DNA from: Oscillospiraceae bacterium
Lineage (GTDB): Bacteria; Bacillota; Clostridia; Oscillospirales; Oscillospiraceae
Direction: 5' to 3'
DNA: 33,439 nt
NCBI GenBank assembly: GCA_017461445.1
Contig: JAFTXW010000001.1
Span: forward strand, 1 to 33,439
How positions within the stretch are numbered: the stretch's first letter is position 1; the number at the start of each line of letters is the position of its first letter. Positions 8,341 through 17,846 of this stretch are shown piece by piece. Under the pieces are notes generated by a model. The model saw only the letters and a list, made by a program, of their open reading frames with translations. It was not told the DNA's origin and ran no database searches. The translations under genes were made by a program, and so were the position numbers.

Positions 8341-8601
8341 TCAATCCTGTTTCCGATCCAGGTTTTCAGAAGGGATATCCGATTTCAGGGATGCCTGTTC
8401 AGATGGATATGTGAAAGCGTTTTCAAAATAGTTTGTCCGCATTTTTCCGCTGACCTTCATCATGCAAAAAGAGCCAATGATCATGGCGGCAATTCCCAGC
8501 AGCATCAGAAGGATACCAACACTGCTGTTTGCCAAAGTGACCATACCAATAACGAACAGAACCGCTCCTGCGGCAACGATGATCGTCCCCTTTTTCTTCA
8601 T
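8341..8601 (-). CDS. Small two-span membrane protein, unknown function
   Basis: An 86-residue protein starting [17 protein letters not shown]. The ATG at 8601 is preferred over that at 8616 because GGAGG lies 8 nt upstream of it (the upstream ATG would itself sit on this site). Two hydrophobic spans are clear, roughly residues 5-24 and 29-49, followed by a 35-residue polar tail ending with acidic and basic residues. I do not recognise a family. It is between gyrA and rnhA, separated by 33 and 4 nt, and is probably part of that transcript. The N-in topology is suggested by the KKK at the start. Confidence 0.7.
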   Translation of the reverse strand: MKKKGTIIVAAGAVLFVIGMVTLANSSVGILLMLLGIAAMIIGSFCMMKVSGKMRTNYFENAFTYPSEQASLKSDIPSENLDRKQD

Positions 8602-8634
8602 ACATAATTCCTCCATATTATAAAGTTACGGTCT

Positions 8635-11136
8635 TTACGCTTCTGTCTGCTCCTCAATATTTTCAATACGCTCCAGAGACACCACCTTGTTCTCCTCGGC
8701 GATGCGCATGACGATAACGCCCTGAACATCCCGCTTGTACACATTGATGGAGGCGGCGGGGATGCGGATAATGACACCGCCGTTTTCGATCAGCATGACA
8801 TCGTCATTCTCGCCCACCACGCGGCAGCCGGCCACATTGCCGGTCTTGGGGGTGATGTTGTAGTTCTTCAGGCCCTTGCCGCCCCGGCCCTGGGCTACCT
8901 TTTCGCCGTTGGGGCCGGTGCGCAGGTATTCGGTCAGCTCGGTGCGCTTGCCGTAGCCGTTGACGGTGACGGTCAACAGGGTCTTGCCCTCCTCGGCCTT
9001 CTCCGCGCCAACCACAAAGTCCTCGCCGGTTAACATAATACCACGAACACCCGCCGCGTCACGGCCCATGGGGCGCACGTCGTTTTCGTTGAAGCAAATC
9101 GCCATACCCTGGGCGGTAGCCAGCAGGATATTGTCGCTGCCATTGGTTCGGATCACGTTGATGAGGTGATCGCCGTCCTCCAAAGTGATGGCCCGAATGC
9201 CGCCCTTGCGGTTGGTCTTGAGGGCGATGAAGGGGATGCGCTTGACGGTGCCCTTCCGGGTGCACATCATCAGGTACTCGTTGTCGTCAAATTCTCTCGT
9301 AGTGACCACAGCGGTAACGCTTTCACCGGGCTCCAGGGGCAGCACATTGACGATGGCGGTGCCACGGGCGGTGCGGCCTGCCTCGGGGATCTGGTAACCC
9401 TTCCGGTGGTGCACCTTGCCGTTGTCGGTGAAGAACAGCATATGGTCATGGGTGGAGGCAATGATGAGGGACTTTACATAATCCTCTTCCTTCAGGTTCT
9501 GGGCATTGACACCACGGCCGCCCCGGCTCTGGGTACGGTAGGTATCCACAGGCATCCGCTTGATATAGCCCTCGTTGGACAGGGTAAAGGCGCAGGTCTC
9601 CTCCTCGATCAGATCCTCAATGTCGATCTCGTCTTCGATGTCCTGAATCTCGGTTTTCCGCTTGTCGCCGAACTTGTCCCGGATCTCGATCAGCTCCTCC
9701 CGCAGGACGGAGCGCAGCTTGGCGGGGTCGCTCAGCAGCTCCAGATAGTAGTTGATCTTTTCCAGCAGGTCGTTGTATTCGTTCTGCAGTTTCTCCCGGT
9801 CAAGGCCCTGGAGGGCTTTCAGGCGCATATCCAGAATGGCCTGGGCCTGGATGTCGTCCAGACCGAACCGCTCCATCAGACGCTGCTTGGCGTCGTCATA
9901 GGCGGTACGGATGATCTTGATGACCTCGTCGATGTTGTCCTGGGCGATCAGCAGACCTTCCAGCAAATGGGCACGTTCCCGTGCCTTGCGCAGGTCGTAC
10001 TGGGTGCGCCGGGTCAGAATTTCTTCCTGATGCTTGAGATATTCGTCAATGATCTGCCGCAGGGACAGGATTTTGGGCTGCTTCTGGTTGTCAACCAACG
10101 CCAGCATGATGATACCGAAGCTGGACTGCAATGCGGTCTGCTTGAACAGGTTGTTCAGCACCACCTGGGGGTTCGCGTCTTTTTTCAGTTCAATGACCAT
10201 CCGCATACCGTTGCGGTCGGTCTCGTCCCGCAGGTCGGAAATACCGTCCAGACGCTTGTCCTTCACCTGCTCGGCGATGTTCTTAATCAGCTGCCGCTTG
10301 TTGACCTGGTAAGGCAGTTCGGTGACGATAATTCTGATTCTGTCCTTGCCGAACTCCTCGAATTCCGTCCGGGCACGGACGACCACTTTACCACGGCCCG
10401 TGGCGTAAGCCGCCCGGATGCCGCTGCGGCCCATGATGATGCCGCCGGTGGGGAAATCAGGGCCGCTGACGTGCTCCATCAGATCCACCATGGTACACTC
10501 GGGATCATCCAGCACAGCCACACAGGCGTTGATTACCTCGGTGAGATTGTGAGGGGGAATGTTGGTGGCCATACCAACGGCGATGCCGCTGGAACCGTTC
10601 ACCAGCAGATTGGGGAACCGGGAAGGCAGCACACGGGGTTCCTTCCGGGATTCGTCAAAGTTGGGGTCCCAGTCCACGGTGTCCTTGTCAATGTCCCGGA
10701 GCATTTCGTTGGACATCTTGGACAGACGGGCCTCGGTGTAACGGTAGGCAGCCGGGGGGTCGCCGTCCACGGAGCCGAAGTTGCCGTGGCCGTCCACAAG
10801 CATGTATCGCATAGAGAAATCCTGGGCCAGACGCACCATGGCATCGTAAACGGACGCGTCGCCATGGGGGTGGTACTTACCCAGAACGTCACCGACGCAG
10901 GTGGCCGACTTCTTAAAGGGCTTGTCAGAGGTCAGGCCGCTTTCGTACATGGTGTACAGGATGCGGCGGTGGACAGGCTTCAGGCCGTCCCGCACGTCGG
11001 GCAGGGCCCGGCCCACGATAACGGACATGGCATATTCAATATAGGACTTCTCCATTTCATCCACCAGGTTCGATTCGGTGATCGCCTGGTCGGGGAAACG
11101 GATGTCCTCCGGTTTGTAACTGCGGTTATGTGCCAT
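8635..11136 (-). CDS. gyrA: DNA gyrase subunit A
   Basis: An 833-residue type IIA topoisomerase subunit. The N-terminal half has the breakage-reunion domain with catalytic Tyr133 in [10 protein letters not shown]. The quinolone-determining segment reads [11 protein letters not shown]: the residue equivalent to E. coli Ser83 is Ala94 and the acidic anchor is Asp98. The C-terminal beta-pinwheel is present and carries the GyrA box variant QSRGGRG, which marks gyrase rather than ParC. Together with GyrB it introduces negative supercoils using ATP. The start at 11136 has GGAGGTG upstream. It follows gyrB after a 141-nt gap filled by a palindromic repeat. The C-terminal 10 residues are acidic. Confidence 0.97.
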   Translation of the reverse strand: MAHNRSYKPEDIRFPDQAITESNLVDEMEKSYIEYAMSVIVGRALPDVRDGLKPVHRRILYTMYESGLTSDKPFKKSATCVGDVLGKYHPHGDASVYDAMVRLAQDFSMRYMLVDGHGNFGSVDGDPPAAYRYTEARLSKMSNEMLRDIDKDTVDWDPNFDESRKEPRVLPSRFPNLLVNGSSGIAVGMATNIPPHNLTEVINACVAVLDDPECTMVDLMEHVSGPDFPTGGIIMGRSGIRAAYATGRGKVVVRARTEFEEFGKDRIRIIVTELPYQVNKRQLIKNIAEQVKDKRLDGISDLRDETDRNGMRMVIELKKDANPQVVLNNLFKQTALQSSFGIIMLALVDNQKQPKILSLRQIIDEYLKHQEEILTRRTQYDLRKARERAHLLEGLLIAQDNIDEVIKIIRTAYDDAKQRLMERFGLDDIQAQAILDMRLKALQGLDREKLQNEYNDLLEKINYYLELLSDPAKLRSVLREELIEIRDKFGDKRKTEIQDIEDEIDIEDLIEEETCAFTLSNEGYIKRMPVDTYRTQSRGGRGVNAQNLKEEDYVKSLIIASTHDHMLFFTDNGKVHHRKGYQIPEAGRTARGTAIVNVLPLEPGESVTAVVTTREFDDNEYLMMCTRKGTVKRIPFIALKTNRKGGIRAITLEDGDHLINVIRTNGSDNILLATAQGMAICFNENDVRPMGRDAAGVRGIMLTGEDFVVGAEKAEEGKTLLTVTVNGYGKRTELTEYLRTGPNGEKVAQGRGGKGLKNYNITPKTGNVAGCRVVGENDDVMLIENGGVIIRIPAASINVYKRDVQGVIVMRIAEENKVVSLERIENIEEQTEA

Positions 11137-11156
11137 TAAAGCACCTCCAAATTTGT

Positions 11157-11272
11157 AAATTGAAAATTGAAAGTTGAAAGTTGAAAATTGTCGTGTCGGC
11201 TTTGCCGACTATTTTAATCATTGCCGAAGGCAATACCACAATTTTCAATTTTACTTTTTCAATTTTCAATTA
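11157..11272. repeat. TTGAAAR palindromic element, gyrB-gyrA gap
   Basis: Outer arms of TTGAAAR iterations (11157-11190) and their complement (11240-11272) enclose two small hairpins: GTCGGC-TTT-GCCGAC (11195-11209) and ATTGCC-GAA-GGCAAT (11220-11234). The same interior appears at 14918-14972 and, with changed loop bases, at 16368-16420. Confidence 0.85.
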
Positions 11273-11277
11273 AAGAA

Positions 11278-13209
11278 TTAAATGTCAATATTAACAGCGT
11301 ACTTCGCGTTCCGCTCGATCCATTCTTTTCTCGGCTCCACCTGTTCGCCCATGAGGACGGTAAAGATGGCGTCGGCCCGGCGGGCATCCTCCAGGGTGAT
11401 GCGGCGGAGCGTCCGCTTTTCGGGGTCCATGGTGGTCTCCCACAGCTCGTGGGGATCCATCTCGCCAAGGCCCTTAAACCGGGAAATATCGATCTTCACG
11501 TTGGGATTGTCAGCGCGCATCTGGGCGGAAACGGCATCCCGCTCCTCGTCGGAGTAGGCAACCTTCACCTTCTTGCCACGGGTCAGCTTATACAGGGGCG
11601 GCACGGCGGAATAAACGTAGCCATGCTCGATCAGGGGCCGCATGTAGCGGAAGAAGAAGGTCAGCAGCAGGGTACGGATGTGAGCACCGTCCACGTCGGC
11701 ATCGGACATGATAATGACCTTGTGGTAGCGGAGCTTCTCAATATCAAATTCCTCTCCGATGCCTGCGCCCAGGGCCACGATCAGGGGGTACAGCTTGTCG
11801 TTGCCGTAAATTTTGTCAGCCCGCGCCTTTTCCACGTTCAGCATCTTGCCCCACATGGCAAGGATGGCCTGGAATCGGGAGTCCCGGCCCTGGATGGCGG
11901 AGCCCGCAGCGGAGTCACCCTCGACGATGTAAATTTCGCAGAGGCTGGGGTCCCGCTCGTTGCAGTCCTGGAGCTTGTCAGGCATCTGGCCGGATTCCAG
12001 TCCGGTCTTGCGGCGGACAGATTCCCGGGCCTTTCTTGCGGCTTCCCGTGCCCGGTTTGCCATCATGGCCTTTTCCAGGATAGCCTTGGCGGTCTGGGGA
12101 TGCTCCTCGAAATAGGTCGCCAGCTGTTCGGACACGATCTGGTCAACCAGGGTGCGGATATAGGCATTGCCCAGCTTCGCCTTGGTCTGGCCCTCGAACT
12201 GAGCGTCCGTCAGCTTGACGGAGATAATGGCAGTGATGCCCTCCCGGCAGTCCTCGCCGCTTACCTTATCGTCGCCCTTGATGATACCGTTTTTGGTGCC
12301 GTAGGCGTTCAGCACGCGAGTCAATGCCGTCTTAAAGCCCGTCTCGTGCATACCGCCCTCGGGGGTGCGGACATCGTTGGCAAAGCTCAGCATGAATTCC
12401 TGATAGCCGTCGTTATACTGGACGGCGATTTCGGCGGAAGCGTCGCCCTTGGTGCCGGACATATAGATCACGTCCTCATGGACGGGGGTCTTGTTCTTGT
12501 TGCACCAAATTGCGAATTCCTTGATGCCGCCCTCATAGCACATAGTCTCGGAGATCTGCTTTTCGTCGTCCCGGTCGTCGGTGATGGTGATGGAAAGGCC
12601 CGCATTCAGGAAGGCTTCTTCCCGCATCCTCTCATGGAGAATTTCATAGTCGTAGACCAGAGAATCGAACATCTCCGGGTCGGGCTGGAAGGTGACCTCG
12701 GTACCGGTTTTGTCGGTCTTGCCGATGATCTTCATTTCCTGGGTGATATGGCCCCGGGCGAACTTCATTTCATAGATGTTGCCATTCTTAAAGACCCGGA
12801 CCCGCAGCCACTCGCTCAGAGCGTTGACGACAGACGCGCCCACGCCGTGCAGGCCGCCGGAGACCTTGTAGCCGCCGCCGCCGAACTTACCGCCTGCGTG
12901 GAGCACGGTGTAAACGACTTCCAGCGCGGGACGGCCCGTCTGGGGCTGGATGTCCACGGGGATACCGCGGCCGTCGTCGGTGACGGTGATGGAGTCACCG
13001 GGGTTGATGGTGACGGTGATGTGCTTACAATACCCGGCCAGAGCCTCGTCGATGGCGTTGTCCACGATCTCGTAAACGAGATGGTGCAGACCGCTGGACG
13101 AGGTGGAGCCGATATACATACCGGGACGCTTCCGAACAGCCTCCAGGCCTTCCAAAACCTGAATCTGCTCCGCGCCATATTCCTGTGTTACTTTCGTTTC
13201 GTCAGACAT
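11278..13209 (-). CDS. gyrB: DNA gyrase subunit B
   Basis: A 643-residue ATPase subunit of gyrase. GHKL ATPase motifs: VDNAIDEA (about 49-56), DDGRGIPVD (78-86) and GLHGVGASVVNALS. The TOPRIM domain has VEGDSAAGSA and DADVDGAHIRTLL. The C-terminal segment EKRTLRRITLEDARRAD precedes the end. Length matches the short Gram-positive form without the E. coli insert. ATG 13209 is chosen for GGAGG 5 nt upstream; an in-frame extension upstream would run through repeat DNA. It follows recF after a 308-nt gap packed with hairpins. The reading frame ends next to a TTGAAAA repeat. Confidence 0.97.
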   Translation of the reverse strand: MSDETKVTQEYGAEQIQVLEGLEAVRKRPGMYIGSTSSSGLHHLVYEIVDNAIDEALAGYCKHITVTINPGDSITVTDDGRGIPVDIQPQTGRPALEVVYTVLHAGGKFGGGGYKVSGGLHGVGASVVNALSEWLRVRVFKNGNIYEMKFARGHITQEMKIIGKTDKTGTEVTFQPDPEMFDSLVYDYEILHERMREEAFLNAGLSITITDDRDDEKQISETMCYEGGIKEFAIWCNKNKTPVHEDVIYMSGTKGDASAEIAVQYNDGYQEFMLSFANDVRTPEGGMHETGFKTALTRVLNAYGTKNGIIKGDDKVSGEDCREGITAIISVKLTDAQFEGQTKAKLGNAYIRTLVDQIVSEQLATYFEEHPQTAKAILEKAMMANRAREAARKARESVRRKTGLESGQMPDKLQDCNERDPSLCEIYIVEGDSAAGSAIQGRDSRFQAILAMWGKMLNVEKARADKIYGNDKLYPLIVALGAGIGEEFDIEKLRYHKVIIMSDADVDGAHIRTLLLTFFFRYMRPLIEHGYVYSAVPPLYKLTRGKKVKVAYSDEERDAVSAQMRADNPNVKIDISRFKGLGEMDPHELWETTMDPEKRTLRRITLEDARRADAIFTVLMGEQVEPRKEWIERNAKYAVNIDI

Positions 13210-13221
13210 AATATCCTCCAA

Positions 13222-13520
13222 ATGGAAATTGAAAGTTGAAAATTGAAAATTTATTTTCACTGTCAGCTTTCCGCGTATTTCTATGTCATTCATACTACTT
13301 TTTATTAGAAATCTTTAATTTCTAATAAAAAGGGCACTGCCTGACGGCATTGCCGATTTTGCTATTTTTAGAAAGAAAATAGCAAAATCCCGTCTCATAT
13401 GATTCTCATATCAAAAACTTCAATTCTTGCGAATTAAAGTTTTTAATTGAGAATCAGTATCAAACAGAAAATTTCAAATCCATTGCCGAAGGCAATACCA
13501 CAATTTTCCATTTTCAATTA
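13222..13520. repeat. Composite hairpin array between recF and gyrB
   Basis: Outer TTGAAAR-type arms (about 13222-13250 and 13500-13520) enclose a run of hairpins: 13298-13332 (15-bp perfect stem, 5-nt loop), 13333-13354 (9 bp, one G-T pair, TGAC loop), 13355-13389 (14-bp perfect), 13401-13455 (about 25 bp with a few mismatches, TTGC loop) and 13482-13496 (ATTGCC-GAA-GGCAAT). Three of them touch end to end. No coding sequence is seen here. Confidence 0.85.
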
Positions 13521-14618
13521 CAAAATGCTGCCCTTCCGAATTTCGATCGTCTTTCCCAGCTTCGTAAATCTGCCGGGCTCGCAGCAGGTGATGAATACCT
13601 GTCCGCTTACGATCTGGTTCAGAACGAAATCCTGCCGTCCGGGGTCTAATTCGGACAGAACATCGTCTAAAAGGAGCACCGGCTCCTCGCCCCATTCCCG
13701 GCCCATCAGTTCTCTTTGGGCCAGCTTTAAGCTAATGGCGGCGGTACGGGTCTGGCCCTGGGAACCGTAGGATTTCAGGTCGATGCCCGACAGGGACACC
13801 GTAAAATCATCCTTGTGGGGGCCGGTGAGGCACTGGGCTGTTTCCAGCTCCGCCCGGTAGTGGCGTTCCAGATGGTTCTGCAAGTCCTCCGTCAGCTTAC
13901 TCACCGGAGCAAAGGGATCGCCCACCGTGGACACGGTCTTGTATTGCAGCGCAAATTCCTCCGCGCCGCCGGAAAACTGGCCGTGGTATTTGGCTGCCGC
14001 CTTGCCAAGGCCCTCGTAAAACCGGGCCCGGTAGGAGATCAGCAGGGCCCCCACCTGGCACAGGCGGGTGTTGTACTCCGGCAAAATCGCCAGCACCGCG
14101 GGATTCTCAAAATGATCCTTAAGAATACGGCTTTTCTGCTCCAAAATGCGGTTATATTCGGTCAAAGCGGCATCGTAGTTAGGCCGCAGTTGACATAACG
14201 CCGTATCTCCAAACCGCCGCCGCTGGGCCGCGCCCATTTTCAGGATCAGCAGATCCTCCGGGCAGAACAGGACTGTGGGCAGCACGCCGAGGATCTCCCC
14301 AAGGGCCTTTTTCTTGGCACCGTTGCGGAAGATTTGCCGGGGCCGGGAGCCGTTGAACAGCAGAAACCGCAGACTCTGATCCCGCTCCTGGGAGAAGATA
14401 TCCCCCTGAATTTCGGCGAAATCCGCACCAAAGCGAACCATTTCCGAAGTTTTCATGGCCCGAAAGCTCCGTCCGCTGCCGAGATAGGAAACAGCCTCCA
14501 AAAGGTTGGTCTTCCCCTGGGCGTTGTCGCCCACGATCAGGTTGACCCCCGGCTCAAATTCCACCCGGGCCTCGCCGTAATTGCGAAAGTCCCGGAGGTA
14601 AAGGCTTTTCAGATTCAT
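13518..14618 (-). CDS. recF: DNA replication and repair protein RecF
   Basis: A 366-residue SMC-like ABC ATPase. Walker A is GDNAQGKT (30-37), the signature region reads [18 protein letters not shown], and Walker B is [11 protein letters not shown]. The LTGPHKDDF motif is specific to RecF. RecF loads RecA at gapped DNA with RecO and RecR. Its ATG overlaps the yaaA stop as ATGA, with no clear ribosome site of its own, so translation is probably coupled to yaaA. The stop is immediately followed by TTGAAAA-type repeat sequence. Position after dnaA, dnaN and yaaA is the standard Firmicute order. Confidence 0.96.
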   Translation of the reverse strand: MNLKSLYLRDFRNYGEARVEFEPGVNLIVGDNAQGKTNLLEAVSYLGSGRSFRAMKTSEMVRFGADFAEIQGDIFSQERDQSLRFLLFNGSRPRQIFRNGAKKKALGEILGVLPTVLFCPEDLLILKMGAAQRRRFGDTALCQLRPNYDAALTEYNRILEQKSRILKDHFENPAVLAILPEYNTRLCQVGALLISYRARFYEGLGKAAAKYHGQFSGGAEEFALQYKTVSTVGDPFAPVSKLTEDLQNHLERHYRAELETAQCLTGPHKDDFTVSLSGIDLKSYGSQGQTRTAAISLKLAQRELMGREWGEEPVLLLDDVLSELDPGRQDFVLNQIVSGQVFITCCEPGRFTKLGKTIEIRKGSIL

Positions 14619-14860
14619 GCGTGGATGGAGATCAGGTACACCTGGCCGTCAAACTCAAATTTGTCGCCGGGGTACAGCTTCTTGCCCCGCATGGTGCAGA
14701 CTTCGCCGTTCACCTTTACCTGCTCCTCCTGGATCAAGGTCTTGGCCTCGCCGCCGGAGTAGACGATGTTGGCAAACTTCATGGCATCCTGCAATTTGAT
14801 AAACTCGGTAGAAATCACTACCGGGATGTGGTTTTCCTTTTTCTTAACGGTTACTTTCAT
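14615..14860 (-). CDS. yaaA: S4-domain RNA-binding protein YaaA/RlbA
   Basis: An 81-residue protein whose centre, [20 protein letters not shown] followed by VKVNGEV and GKKLYPGD, is a small S4 RNA-binding domain. Proteins of this type sit between dnaN and recF in most Firmicutes; in B. subtilis the gene is yaaA (rlbA), implicated in ribosome assembly. The start has GGAGAG 6 nt upstream. It overlaps recF by 4 nt. Function is inferred from family and synteny. Confidence 0.9.
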   Translation of the reverse strand: MKVTVKKKENHIPVVISTEFIKLQDAMKFANIVYSGGEAKTLIQEEQVKVNGEVCTMRGKKLYPGDKFEFDGQVYLISIHA

Positions 14861-14880
14861 TTTAAGCTCTCCATAATTGG

Positions 14881-14983
14881 GAAATGAAAATTGAAAGTTG
14901 AAAGTTGAAAATTTAAGGTGTCGGCTTTGCCGATTATTTCAAAATCATTGCCTAATGCAATACCACAATTTTCAATTTTCAAC
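14881..14983. repeat. TTGAAAR palindromic element, dnaN-yaaA gap
   Basis: TTGAAAR iterations at 14885-14912 pair with those at 14968-14983. Inside are a GTCGGC-TTT-GCCGAT hairpin and an ATTGC-(5 nt)-GCAAT hairpin, a diverged version of the gyrB-gyrA interior. The dnaN stop codon (14979-14981) is formed by the repeat itself. Confidence 0.8.
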
Positions 14984-16088
14984 TATTTTTAATACGAACA
15001 GGCAGCACCATGTAGGCGAAGTCGTACTTGCTCTCCACAGGGGTCAGCACGATGGGGCTTAAACCGTTGGTCAGCTCCAGGGTGACCTCCTCGGAAGGAA
15101 TGACCCGCAGGGCATCGGCCAGGTAGCGGACATTAAAGCCGATCTCCAGCTCCTTGCCGTCACCGGCAATGGCACAGCGGTCTTCGGCTGCACCGATGGT
15201 GGTGTTGGTGCGCATCAGCAGCTCCTGATGACCGAAGACGCAGCGAACAGGGCTCTTATACTTTTCAGAGACGATCAGGCCCACGCGCTCCACGCTGGAT
15301 GCCAGGTCAGAAACGTTTGCCACCAGCTTCACGGGGCAGTTGGTGGGAACCACCCGCCGCCAATCCAGGAACTCACCTTCCAACAGGCGGCACACGATGG
15401 TAGCGAAGCCGATCTGGAACAGGATGTGCTTGGGGCCCAGGGTGAAGAAGCCCAGTTCATCGGTATCGGCGGTGATCTTCTCCACTTCCTTCAAGCCCGC
15501 GGCGGGGACAACAAAGCTCAGCTCCCGCCCGGTGCCGTTTTCGGGGTGCCAGGTGCGGCGGGCCAGACGGAAGCCGTCCACGGCCACGGCGGTGATGGCG
15601 GTATCGGTGACCTCGAATTTCACGCCGGTGTGGATGGGGCGGCCCTGATTTTCGGACACGGCAAAGATGGTGCCGGAGATCAGCTCCTTCAGCTTGTTCT
15701 GGGGAATGCGGATGGCCCGGCCGGTGTTGACATCGGGCAGTTCGGGATAGTCGTCGGCACTCTCGGCGGAAATGGTAAAGGAGGCATAGCCCGCCCGGAT
15801 GGAGACCTTGAAGCTCTCATCCACCACCACGGTGACGGGGCCTTCCGGCAGGCGGCGGATGATATCGCCGAACAGCTTGGCAGGCAGGATACATTCGCCG
15901 GGATCGGAAACCTCGGCTTCGATCTCATAGGTGATGGCGGTTTCCATGTTGTAGCCGGTCAGGCACAGGGTCATGCCGGCCTTACAGAGGATACCCTCGA
16001 TGACGGAAAGACTGCTCTTCTGAGCCACGGTACGTCCGGCAATATTCAGGCCGGTGACCAGCATGCTTTTTTCACAGGTAAAACGCAT
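14979..16088 (-). CDS. dnaN: DNA polymerase III beta sliding clamp
   Basis: A 369-residue clamp protein of normal length. The N-terminus MRFTCEKSMLVTGLNIAGRTV and later LPAKLFGDIIRRLPEG and ADDYPELP are characteristic of the clamp domains; the C-terminus ends with YMVLPVRI, the strand that closes the peptide-binding pocket. The clamp encircles DNA and tethers the polymerase. The start has AAAGGA 8 nt upstream. It is separated from dnaA by 362 nt carrying DnaA boxes. The final TGA comes from an AGTTGA unit of the adjacent repeat. Confidence 0.96.
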   Translation of the reverse strand: MRFTCEKSMLVTGLNIAGRTVAQKSSLSVIEGILCKAGMTLCLTGYNMETAITYEIEAEVSDPGECILPAKLFGDIIRRLPEGPVTVVVDESFKVSIRAGYASFTISAESADDYPELPDVNTGRAIRIPQNKLKELISGTIFAVSENQGRPIHTGVKFEVTDTAITAVAVDGFRLARRTWHPENGTGRELSFVVPAAGLKEVEKITADTDELGFFTLGPKHILFQIGFATIVCRLLEGEFLDWRRVVPTNCPVKLVANVSDLASSVERVGLIVSEKYKSPVRCVFGHQELLMRTNTTIGAAEDRCAIAGDGKELEIGFNVRYLADALRVIPSEEVTLELTNGLSPIVLTPVESKYDFAYMVLPVRIKNS

Positions 16089-16144
16089 AGTCGGTTTCCT
16101 TTCTTGTTAAAAGATTAGATAGATATATCTATCATAGGTTAAGG

Positions 16145-16328
16145 TAGTAACAGGGACAGTAGGGGAAATTTATGTGGAAAACCCCATTTTTGCTTAGGGC
16201 CGCAGCCATTTTTTCTCCACAGCCCAATGTTGAGATTTTAAAACTTTTCCACAGCCCCTGTGGAGGAAGTTTTTCGTGCCCACTTTTCCACAGGCAATTT
16301 CTCCACATTCCACAAGCCCTGTGGAGAA
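16145..16328. other. oriC: Candidate oriC: DnaA-box cluster between dnaA and dnaN
   Basis: Six nonamers match TTNTCCACA: 16173-16181 (-), 16213-16221 (+), 16245-16253 (+), 16284-16292 (+), 16299-16307 (+) and 16320-16328 (-). Weaker matches are at 16259-16267 and 16306-16314. Reading the minus strand toward dnaN, the last box is followed by CCCC (16165-16162), a CTACTG/TTACTA run resembling DnaA-trios (16162-16145), and an AT-rich stretch with the palindrome GATAGATATATCTATC (16118-16133). This order, box then GC patch then trios then AT-rich DNA, is that of the B. subtilis unwinding site. Origin function is inferred. Confidence 0.78.
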
Positions 16329-16335
16329 TTTTTTT

Positions 16336-16450
16336 AATTGAAAGTTGAAAGTTGAAAGTTGAAAATTAAGGTGTCGGCTCCGCCGACTATTCAAAAATCA
16401 TTGCCGAAGGCAATACCAGAATTTTCAATTTTACATTTTCAATTTTCAAC
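16336..16450. repeat. TTGAAAR palindromic element inside the dnaA-dnaN gap
   Basis: TTGAAAR arms (16336-16367 and 16421-16450) enclose GTCGGC-TCC-GCCGAC and ATTGCC-GAA-GGCAAT hairpins. It begins 7 nt after the last DnaA box and ends directly at the dnaA stop codon. Confidence 0.83.
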
Positions 16451-17764
16451 TTACAAGCATGAGTTTATGTTGGCCGTAATGTCCCTCACATTATTCTGCA
16501 TATTGGTATCGCCGTTCTTTAGTGCGACTTCGACTTTGCGGATGGCGTACAATACGGTCGAATGGTCACGGGCGAATTCCTTGCCGATGTCGGGGAGTGA
16601 CAGGTTGGTGAGCTTTCGGATCAGGTACATAGCCATCTGCCGGGCTTCGGCGGTACCCTTGTTTTTCTGGGTACCCCGGAGAACGGTCTCGTCCACGCTG
16701 TAGAACTTGCAGACCTGGGTGATGATCAGGTTGGGGGTGGGCACCGCGTTGCCCTCGCTCTTGAACATATCGCCGATGGCCCGGGCCACGTTGGGAAGAT
16801 CCAGGGGCATATTGTTCAGATCCCGGTAGGCCAGGATCTTTTTCACCGTACCCTCGATCTGCCGGACGTTGTTGGTGATGTTGGTGGCGATGAAGTCGCA
16901 GACATCGTCGGGGAGCTCCAGTCCCAGCTGCTTGGCCTTGTTTTTGATGATGGCCATTCGGGTCTCGTAATCCGGGGGCTGGATGTCCGCTAGCAGGCCC
17001 CACTCGAAGCGGGTCTTCAGCCGGTCCTCCAGGGTCAGCATGTCGCTGGGCTTCCGGTCGGAGGTCATGACGATCTGCTTGTGCTCCTCGTAGAGCTTAT
17101 TGAAGGTATGGAAAAATTCCTCCTGGGTGGATTCCTTACCCGCGATGAACTGCACGTCGTCGATCAGGAACAGGTCCGCTTCCCGGTACTTGCTGCGGAA
17201 CTCGATGTTCTTGCCGCTCTGGATGGCGGCGATCAGCTCATTGGTAAACTGGTCGCCCTTGATGTAGACCACGTTGGCCTCGGGGTTGGCCCGGCGGATG
17301 TTGTTGGCGATGGCGTACAGCAGGTGGGTCTTGCCCAGGCCGGGAGGGCCGTAGATGAACAGGGGGTTATACACCTGGCCGGGGGTCTTGGACACCGCAA
17401 TGGCGGCGGAATGGGCAAAGCGGTTGGAAGGGCCCACCACGAAGGTATCGAAGGTGAACTGGGGATTAAAATCCATGGAGGAAGGCCGCTTGTCCTTATT
17501 CTTATAGGCGTTGTACTCCTCGTCGCCGAAGACCAGCAGCTTGGCGTCGGAGTTGAAGATCTCCCGCAGGGCGTCCTGGATGTAATCGGTACACCGGCGG
17601 CGGATGATATCCCGGCGGAAATCTGAGGGAGAGTAGAGGATCAGGTTATTGTCATTCAGCTCCACCACTTCGGCGTCGTCAAACCAGGCGGACACGGTAG
17701 TGGGGGTCAGCCGTTCCTCCAAATAGATCAAAACCTTGGCCCATACATAGGCAGATGAGTACAT
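16451..17764 (-). CDS. dnaA: Chromosomal replication initiator DnaA
   Basis: A 437-residue AAA+ initiator. Domain I is at the N-terminus (residues 1-75). A short linker follows (about 76-103). The ATPase has Walker A GPPGLGKT (139-146) and Walker B LFLIDDVQFIAGKESTQEEFF. Domain IV ends with the DnaA-box reading helix RDHSTVLYAIRKVE. DnaA-ATP binds DnaA boxes, melts the origin and loads helicase; it also acts as a transcription factor. The ATG at 17764 follows AAAGGAG with 9 nt spacing, and a TTGTTT-17-TAAAAT promoter lies 83 nt upstream. The gene reads toward the box cluster that separates it from dnaN. Confidence 0.98.
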   Translation of the reverse strand: MYSSAYVWAKVLIYLEERLTPTTVSAWFDDAEVVELNDNNLILYSPSDFRRDIIRRRCTDYIQDALREIFNSDAKLLVFGDEEYNAYKNKDKRPSSMDFNPQFTFDTFVVGPSNRFAHSAAIAVSKTPGQVYNPLFIYGPPGLGKTHLLYAIANNIRRANPEANVVYIKGDQFTNELIAAIQSGKNIEFRSKYREADLFLIDDVQFIAGKESTQEEFFHTFNKLYEEHKQIVMTSDRKPSDMLTLEDRLKTRFEWGLLADIQPPDYETRMAIIKNKAKQLGLELPDDVCDFIATNITNNVRQIEGTVKKILAYRDLNNMPLDLPNVARAIGDMFKSEGNAVPTPNLIITQVCKFYSVDETVLRGTQKNKGTAEARQMAMYLIRKLTNLSLPDIGKEFARDHSTVLYAIRKVEVALKNGDTNMQNNVRDITANINSCL

Positions 17765-17846
17765 GTGTATGGCTCCTTTCCTGTATTTCTGTAAGAACCG
17801 AAAACCGTTGGTACGTCACGATTTTGGGCATAATTTTTCACCCTAA

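Noticed and set aside
9166-13239. Long plus-strand open frames (650-670 codons) opposite gyrA and gyrB
   Set aside because: Their codon positions mirror those of the GC-rich gyrase genes; the translations are Val/Gly/His-rich without any domain, and no ribosome sites fit.
16118-16133. The palindrome GATAGATATATCTATC as a dnaN operator
   Set aside because: It fits equally well as the AT-rich unwinding part of oriC, and no second copy was found in the window.
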